From assembly GCA_032718475.1 (NCBI GenBank), contig JAUCBJ010007677.1, positions 1-20,216 on the forward strand: DNA of 20,216 bases, given 5' to 3'. The position numbers and the translations under genes were made by a program. The stretch is from Nemertoderma westbladi (lineage: Eukaryota > Xenacoelomorpha > Nemertodermatida > Nemertodermatidae). The notes beneath the pieces were generated by a model. The model was not told the DNA's origin. It saw only the letters and a list, made by a program, of their open reading frames with translations, and ran no database searches. Shown here piece by piece: positions 17,451-20,216 of this stretch; position 1 is the stretch's first letter; each line of letters opens with the position of its first letter.

Positions 17451-18150
17451 TATGTATATTGAATCGGTAGACTGGTCTTCATCCAATAATCCTAATCCTA
17501 ATTTATTTCTGCCGAGTTTGACAAACATAGATTTCCAATATAATTATACTTAATGGCAGTGCCTTCATTACAAATCTGATGATCTCAGATACAGATGATG
17601 TCGATGTTATATACTAACTACCATCATGTCATCCTGTTTGTTATCGGCTTTCAGTGTGCGTGCATTTTTTGTAGTAGTCTTCGGTGTGTTTTTACATATC
17701 ACCAGGTTGTTACTTCTTACTTCTATATCTTCTGTTTCAGTAGACGATTTTTCGACCCCAGCATGGTGCTGAGCACCACTGAGGTATGCGGTCCTTGTTT
17801 ACCCAGGCGATGACCAATCCCATGTTTATTCTGGAGGGTCCACATTTTCATATCTTTCAGTTGCGGGAGTGTACCACTTGTGTTCGCTACTCCACCAAGT
17901 GTCTTCGTAGTAGACCGCAATTGGTTGATTACTTTCTACAACCATGAACTACAGCCCGGCTACCGACTGTAGCCCTAAACCAAGTGTGCCTCCTGGGTTA
18001 GGTTACCTAACCCTGATAGAGGAGCATCCAGTATAGACAAAGGGGTTCAAAAATAGATGGTATTTAATTGTGGTAATGTAAAATAAATGAACGATCATCA
18101 ACCGAAGAGTCACCTCTCGTCAAGGGTACGTAGCAAATAGAAAGCTTCAT
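17451..18150. other. Unassigned DNA with two short palindromes
   Basis: No protein similarity found. GGTGCTGAGCACC near 17765-17777 and GGGTTAGG-TTA-CCTAACCC at 17995-18013 are perfect short palindromes. A 65-codon minus-strand frame at 17723-17920 has no motif I can name. Confidence 0.4.
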
Positions 18151-18186
18151 CCACGTCCAATCTTCGCCCAGAGCCGTCAAAATGAG

Positions 18187-18254
18187 CAACTATCGCCCGA
18201 TGGAAACCTTCGCCGGCAGGCAATCTTCGCCCGCGAGCAACCTTCGCCCAATAA
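18187..18254 (+). repeat. 17-bp tandem array, left arm of a foldback
   Basis: Four adjacent 17-base units at 18187, 18204, 18221 and 18238, consensus near CAACCTTCGCCCGCGAG. A further related word CCAATCTTCGCCC lies at 18157-18169. The same unit occurs in reverse orientation at 19464-19531. Confidence 0.85.
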
Positions 18255-18316
18255 ACAATTATTGTTTTTGTTAGAAAAAGCCGTATCTGTAACCTGCTCC
18301 TTTCCCTCAATTGGTA

Positions 18317-19436
18317 CTACTACTACAACTAGGATCGGCATGCTGCATTGCAGCTGCATTTTTAAGAATGCTGTGACGGCTTGTCGACAAAATTGCGCCG
18401 CCACAACTCCCTATCACCCATGATGTTTGCTAGGTCTTCCGCATCTTCAAGGCCAGTGTCCTTTAAGATGCGTCTCAAGAATGTCATGGGCTGTCCACCA
18501 TGATTATTCACTCCATGAGGCTGCCAAAGCACAAGATTATGCACTGGCTGGTCCTCACAGCGAAAGCAATGTCCTGCAAAGTGGAGGCGATTTTGTTCTA
18601 GTGTCAAGCTTGGGGGAACCAATGAGACACCTCCAATGTTATATAGTGTCTGGTTGGAGATGTGTGCATTGTACTTGACACAATGAGCAGGGCGTAACAT
18701 TCTTGTGAATGTGCCATCCAGAGATTTGATGTCCTCAGCAGTTAGAGCCCAGCATGGACTCCCATAGAGGATTACTGGAACTACTGCTGCTCTAAATAAT
18801 CGGACCTTTAGTTTCCGATTAATTCTCGGTGACTTCCAAATCCTGGAAAGCCTATTCAAGGCTGTCCATGTCTTTCCCTTACGTATTCGAAGGTCCTCAC
18901 CTGACTTCCGGATCCATGATCCCAGGTAACGGAAGTCGTCCACATGCTCTAGCATACCATCCTTTGAGCTTATGCTCATCCGGTCAGAGACTTGCTGAGG
19001 ACTTTCAAAGTTAACCGTCAAAATTTTGGTCTTTCTGGAGTTAATAAGACCAACACTAGAAGCAGCCTGTTCTAATCAGCTAAGGAGCCGTTGGGCTCCC
19101 TCTAGTGATTCTGAGAGTACTTCTAAGTCATCAGCAAAGTCTAGATCAGTTAGGTACTTGGCAGGATTACCTCGACCTCTGGAGCCAGTAGGTGGAGTTA
19201 TCATCACCCAATCATCATTAAGATGATCTAAGGACATGCGTAGAACATAGTCAACCACAATTATGAACAAGAATGGTGCAAGTGTGTCTCCCTGGAGGAC
19301 GCCCCATCAACACTTCAAATGGTTCTGTGTCACCGTCAACAGTAGACACAAATGTTGTAGAACCATCGTATACTGATCTGATTGCTGCAATAATTTCATC
19401 AGGAATCCCATATAATGAAAGTATGCTGAACATACA
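18317..19436 (-). mobile_element. 5'-truncated RTE-like LINE inserted in the foldback
   Basis: TCAATTGGTA at 18307-18316 and TCAATTGATA at 19437-19446 differ at one base and bound the fragment exactly, as a target-site duplication would. On the minus strand the fragment begins inside the RT and ends with a short 3' UTR and a TAG-repeat tail (complement of CTACTACTAC, 18317-18326). Heavy 5' truncation is usual for LINE insertions. The clade is RTE-like or a related one; I cannot settle it without a phylogeny. Confidence 0.7.
18362..19436 (-). pseudogene. RTE-like reverse transcriptase fragment
   Basis: The reading starts with LYGIPDEIIAAI, then a one-base frameshift near 19300, GVLQGDTLAPFLFI (RT motif before the palm), LTDLDFADDLEVLSE with the catalytic FADD (19127-19141) and one in-frame stop just after RLLS. 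The last 219 codons (19021-18362) are open: HVDDFRYLGSWI, ALNRLSRIWKS, VRLFRAAVVPVILYGSPCW, TRMLRPA, HFAGHC, LVLWQPHG and GDRELWRRNFV. This thumb and C-terminal pattern is widespread in animal endonuclease/RT elements. The endonuclease and the first half of the RT are missing, so the fragment cannot act by itself. Confidence 0.85.
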
Positions 19437-19463
19437 TCAATTGATAACGAAAAGGGTTACTAA

Positions 19464-19531
19464 TTGGGGAAGGTTGGACGCGGGCGAAGATTGGACGAGG
19501 GCGAAGATTGGACGAGGGCAAAGATTTATCC
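19464..19531 (-). repeat. 17-bp tandem array, right arm of a foldback
   Basis: Four adjacent 17-base units at 19464, 19481, 19498 and 19515, of which the middle two are almost identical (GGGCGAAGATTGGACG). They are the reverse complement of the units at 18187-18254. Without the RTE insertion the two arrays would be about 80 bases apart. Confidence 0.85.
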
Positions 19532-20216
19532 CAACCCAGTTTGTTGCATTTGGTTTAGAGAATATTCCATTAGCAATACAATGTCAGCGGCCAGTAAACT
19601 ATACAGATTCTAATACACCAGTCAGTCATATTAATATTTCTAAAATCTTCAATATTGATATTTGATAGATCTCGAGATCAACCCATTCAAGGTGTCAACA
19701 TCATAAAATCGTGGATGCGGTCCTACCATCCTCAAGTATGTAAGAGAAAAAAGTAAGGATGTACACATAAATACATGTTTACATGGAGTATTGAAGACTG
19801 TTGATATTTATTAAATGAATTCGGGTTGTTTATAACACTTGCATTTTAAAATATTTTACCACTGAAGAGCTATTAGGGCGAAATGCATTGGGTATATTTT
19901 ATATTTTAATTAAAAAATTATTTTACTGTGATAATTATTTTGCTTTATATAAATAAATTACATATTTACTGTGATATTAAATTAATAAAAACTTTTTGAT
20001 TTATATTAACAATTGCATTATCAGCTCAACCTCAGTTCGTTTAAATAATTGCCTGGCAGCAAATACTCGAGCAAAATTTTTATTTATTTGTATTTCCCTC
20101 CTGTTTTACTCTAGTATAATTGAGGCCGGTGGGTCAGCTTGATGAAATCTGAACACTGCCTCTTCGACATAAGTGGCCTAAAAAATAAGCAAGTCAGGTG
20201 GAGAGTGGTTGACCAA
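19532..20216. other. Unassigned AT-rich DNA to the window end
   Basis: Mostly AT-rich. A + strand frame through 19540-19665 contains PTQFVAFGLENIP, which faintly recalls the FFALNPSRLPP region of ORF1, but no flanking ORF1 module supports it. Nothing else is recognised. Confidence 0.35.

Noticed and set aside
17723-17920. 65-codon minus-strand frame as a host exon
   Set aside because: No recognisable protein and no splice-site pair that would support an exon.
17945-18030. Possible tRNA-like fold or telomeric repeat near GGGTTAGG
   Set aside because: No cloverleaf with A and B boxes could be drawn, and only one TTAGG-like unit is present on each side of a short palindrome.
18829-19226. + strand frames over the RTE fragment
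   Set aside because: Shadows of the minus-strand RT, which holds FADD and the C-terminal motifs.
18187-19531. CRISPR or replication-origin iterons
   Set aside because: The 17-bp units have no spacers, the context is a eukaryotic repeat region, and no replication gene is near.
19540-19665. Another ORF1 relic (PTQFVAFGLENIP)
   Set aside because: One short resemblance only, with no supporting module before or after it.

Overview
The window looks like gene-poor, AT-rich nuclear DNA of an animal, built almost wholly of transposable elements in several states of decay. No host exon, tRNA, rRNA, operon or prokaryotic signal could be supported. Recurrent short words (TACTGTAC, TAGGCCTA) and CR1-like and RTE-like retrotransposons would suit a marine invertebrate, perhaps an echinoderm or another invertebrate deuterostome, but the species cannot be fixed from sequence alone.

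Left third (about 540-6420): overlapping relics of one style of CR1/L2-type non-LTR retrotransposon on the + strand. An ORF1 fragment (776-974) is followed by an old, largely collinear element: ORF1 N-terminal part (1153-1645), ORF1 C-terminal part (2524-3579), then the endonuclease and linker of ORF2 (about 3792-5095), with no reverse transcriptase after it. That ORF1 is split by a second, 5'-truncated LINE on the minus strand (about 1646-2475), recognised from its RT C-terminal region and its AAATAAAT-type tail. A third ORF1 relic lies at about 5436-6420. Two diverged direct repeats link distant parts of the region (540-774 with 8436-8667; 776-974 with 5855-6050).

Middle (about 7025-9117): a scrambled minus-strand LINE relic with a TTGA-type tail, then unassigned DNA with a 19-G run and long C tracts.

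Centre (9118-14332): the best preserved object. It is a full-length-looking two-ORF CR1-like retrotransposon on the minus strand, with ORF1 (577 aa) and an endonuclease/RT ORF2 whose catalytic motifs are all visible. The ORFs overlap as ATGAATAA. It appears to sit, with an 8-bp target-site duplication, inside a small DNA element with 27-bp perfect terminal inverted repeats and flanking TA.

Right third (14.6-19.5 kb): a run of inverted-repeat elements (14635-14765, 14773-15293, 15349-16814, 17219-17450). These are followed by a foldback made of 17-bp tandem repeats in opposite orientations (18187-18254 and 19464-19531), whose spacer has received a 5'-truncated RTE-like RT fragment (18317-19436) with a 10-bp near-identical duplication. 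Two retrotransposons lying inside inverted-repeat DNA elements is the most unusual structural theme of the window.
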